Source of the DNA: an uncultured Metabacillus sp.
Lineage (GTDB): Bacteria > Bacillota > Bacilli > Bacillales > Bacillaceae
Reading direction: 5' to 3'
Assembly (NCBI RefSeq): GCF_947503125.1
Contig: NZ_CANNCR010000013.1
Coordinates: forward strand, 43,566-107,565
DNA: 64,000 nt
The first letter of the stretch is position 1, and each line of letters opens with the position of its first letter. Under the pieces are notes generated by a model, which was not told the origin of the DNA, did no database searches, and was given only the letters and a program-made list of their open reading frames with translations. A program made the position numbers and the translations under genes. Positions 63,062-64,000 of this stretch are shown here, piece after piece.

Positions 63062-64000
63062 TTAGGCTGATTGTTCAATAAGCCATTTTTGTGCCAAACC
63101 AATAAGTTTGGACCATCTTGCTGGCATATTTGGGAGCTGCAGTAACTCAGGATTGAGCACAGGCACCTTACCTTCTAGAGCCGCATGTGGCCGTAAAAAG
63201 TTAAAGTAAGCCACAAACAAGGTCACAAAAGACACGGAGCCATGTTCAGAACCAAACCCGTGTGTAGAGCGATAATTGCCTTTAAATGTGCGATTAAGCC
63301 TTTCTATCACTTGTTTGAGTGGTCTGAACTCTTTTGACACTGGATCCTCATTGGTAAGCCCAATCACTTGTGTGATATCGAAGTGAATGTCATGTTGGGC
63401 AAAAAAGTGCTGTGCTAAAAGATAAATTGGATTGCCGTCCACCACAAATGTTAGGTCTTCGGGTATCTTTTTGAGCTTTATTAAGACATCATCAATGGCA
63501 CGGATTGCTGTCCCAGTATCCCGATTAGGTGATACGGGGTAAGACAGAATTATCTTTTTTACGGCATCAAAGAAGAAGAACAAGTAGTGCCAACGCCCAT
63601 TCACCCTGATATAGGTTTCGTCTCCACAGAACTGATCTGATAGTTCGTAAGGATAGTTATCAACGTAAGGCTTGAGGTAAAGAGCTACGGCATTCTCGTA
63701 GTTCAAAATGCTTTGATGCGAAATCGATACTCCATGAACATCTTTCATAAGGGCAGCTGTTTTACGGGCCGAAAGGCCATAGTTGACGTGATAAGTTAAA
63801 ATGAGCCCCAATGTATGTGGCGAAACATAAAGCCTGGCTAGGTCAACCTTCGGTTTCTTGGGAGAAGATTTAGACAATGGCTGAAAATCTATACGAAACT
63901 GCCGGAAAATGTATCTTAGCTTAAAGGCTTGAGGGTCTTTCTTAAACTGGCTCTTTTCTTTCGAAGACATGCCATTTAGCTTCTTTTGATAATAAGGACA
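63062..64000 (-). CDS. IS transposase, DDE type (5' end outside window)
   Basis: At least 312 residues, open to the window edge. Upstream of the first ATG (63970) the frame continues as CPYYQKKLNG, so the true start is beyond 64000 and an N-terminal Cys-containing part is probable. The catalytic triad is visible: Asp in FCGDETYIRVNGRWHY, Asp in TFVVDGNPIYLL and Glu in KQVIERLNRTFKG. The layout and the DETYIRVNGRWHYLF block resemble IS6/IS240-like DDE domains, though I would not fix the family. SYPVSPNRDTGTAI lies between the first two acids. Confidence 0.85.
   Translation of the reverse strand, partial: CPYYQKKLNGMSSKEKSQFKKDPQAFKLRYIFRQFRIDFQPLSKSSPKKPKVDLARLYVSPHTLGLILTYHVNYGLSARKTAALMKDVHGVSISHQSILNYENAVALYLKPYVDNYPYELSDQFCGDETYIRVNGRWHYLFFFFDAVKKIILSYPVSPNRDTGTAIRAIDDVLIKLKKIPEDLTFVVDGNPIYLLAQHFFAQHDIHFDITQVIGLTNEDPVSKEFRPLKQVIERLNRTFKGNYRSTHGFGSEHGSVSFVTLFVAYFNFLRPHAALEGKVPVLNPELLQLPNMPARWSKLIGLAQKWLIEQSA

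Larger units (their letters stand above)
62808..64000 (-). mobile_element. Insertion sequence, truncated by the window end
   Basis: Includes the transposase and a structured 3' region of about 250 bases. The left boundary is set loosely near GGTAGTGTCAAAAGTTCTAT, where the ktrD-proximal sequence ends. A target duplication and the far end cannot be seen. The extra inverted repeats inside (62881-63028) are reported separately. Confidence 0.55.

Overview
The window is a stretch of chromosome from a low-GC, endospore-forming member of the Bacillaceae. The evidence is an alpha/beta-type SASP gene, a Spo0E-like gene, two YjcZ-type sporulation miniproteins, a SigI/RsgI pair, TnrA, and gene orders shared with Bacillus subtilis. 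In particular sigI-rsgI-sspD-ykrK-htpX-ktrD (57.0-62.7 kb) keeps the B. subtilis order. No rRNA, tRNA, CRISPR array or prophage was seen. The right edge cuts through an insertion-sequence transposase.

Layout. 1-8.1 kb is pentose use: the end of araB, then araD, araA and a cytoplasmic GH51 arabinofuranosidase; a DUF6171-type protein; a promoter-to-terminator interval that looks like an unnamed structured RNA; and xylR divergent from xylB. 8.2-10 kb holds a VanW protein and an unknown exported protein on the minus strand, followed by a candidate sRNA. 10.4-16.3 kb has a BASS-family transporter and a TPP-riboswitch-controlled thiamin-pyrimidine salvage operon (ylmB-tenA-thiZ-thiX-thiY). 16.3-21.8 kb has a SurA-N lipoprotein, a GNAT protein and the proline operon proC-proB-proA. 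21.9-27.5 kb has glnK and a frameshifted ammonium transporter behind tandem TnrA/GlnR boxes, an amino-acid permease, CopC/CopD and the YjcZ miniproteins.

27.9-36 kb is a 2-aminoethylphosphonate (AEP) operon: ABC importer, phnX, phnW, a saccharopine-dehydrogenase-like gene and a DeoR regulator, preceded by direct repeats that read as a Pho box. 36-49 kb is mixed: an M42 peptidase, small membrane proteins, a GAF-GAF-PAS-GGDEF-EAL protein, an acetolactate-synthase-like enzyme, a class D sortase without a membrane anchor, YmaF, riboswitch-controlled thiC, a MOSC protein and Spo0E-like. 48.7-56.4 kb has tnrA, an unknown gene whose start sits in a 15-bp hairpin, FbpA, a nucleotidyltransferase, MarR, LigD and Ku with a HAD phosphatase between them, and uppP. 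57-62.7 kb is the sigI to ktrD block, and 62.8-64 kb is the IS.

Two families of interspersed intergenic repeats run through the window. One is a GGGTC...GACCC hairpin with seven copies. The other is a longer element ending in a GCGCCTTGCGC-like box and a T-tract, with five copies. Both usually sit immediately 3' of genes. The signals most worth checking are the candidate structured RNA at 4.86-5.09 kb, the AEP operon with its extra dehydrogenase and altered lipobox, the frameshift at the pore histidine of the ammonium transporter, the start-codon hairpin near 49.57 kb, and the repeat families.
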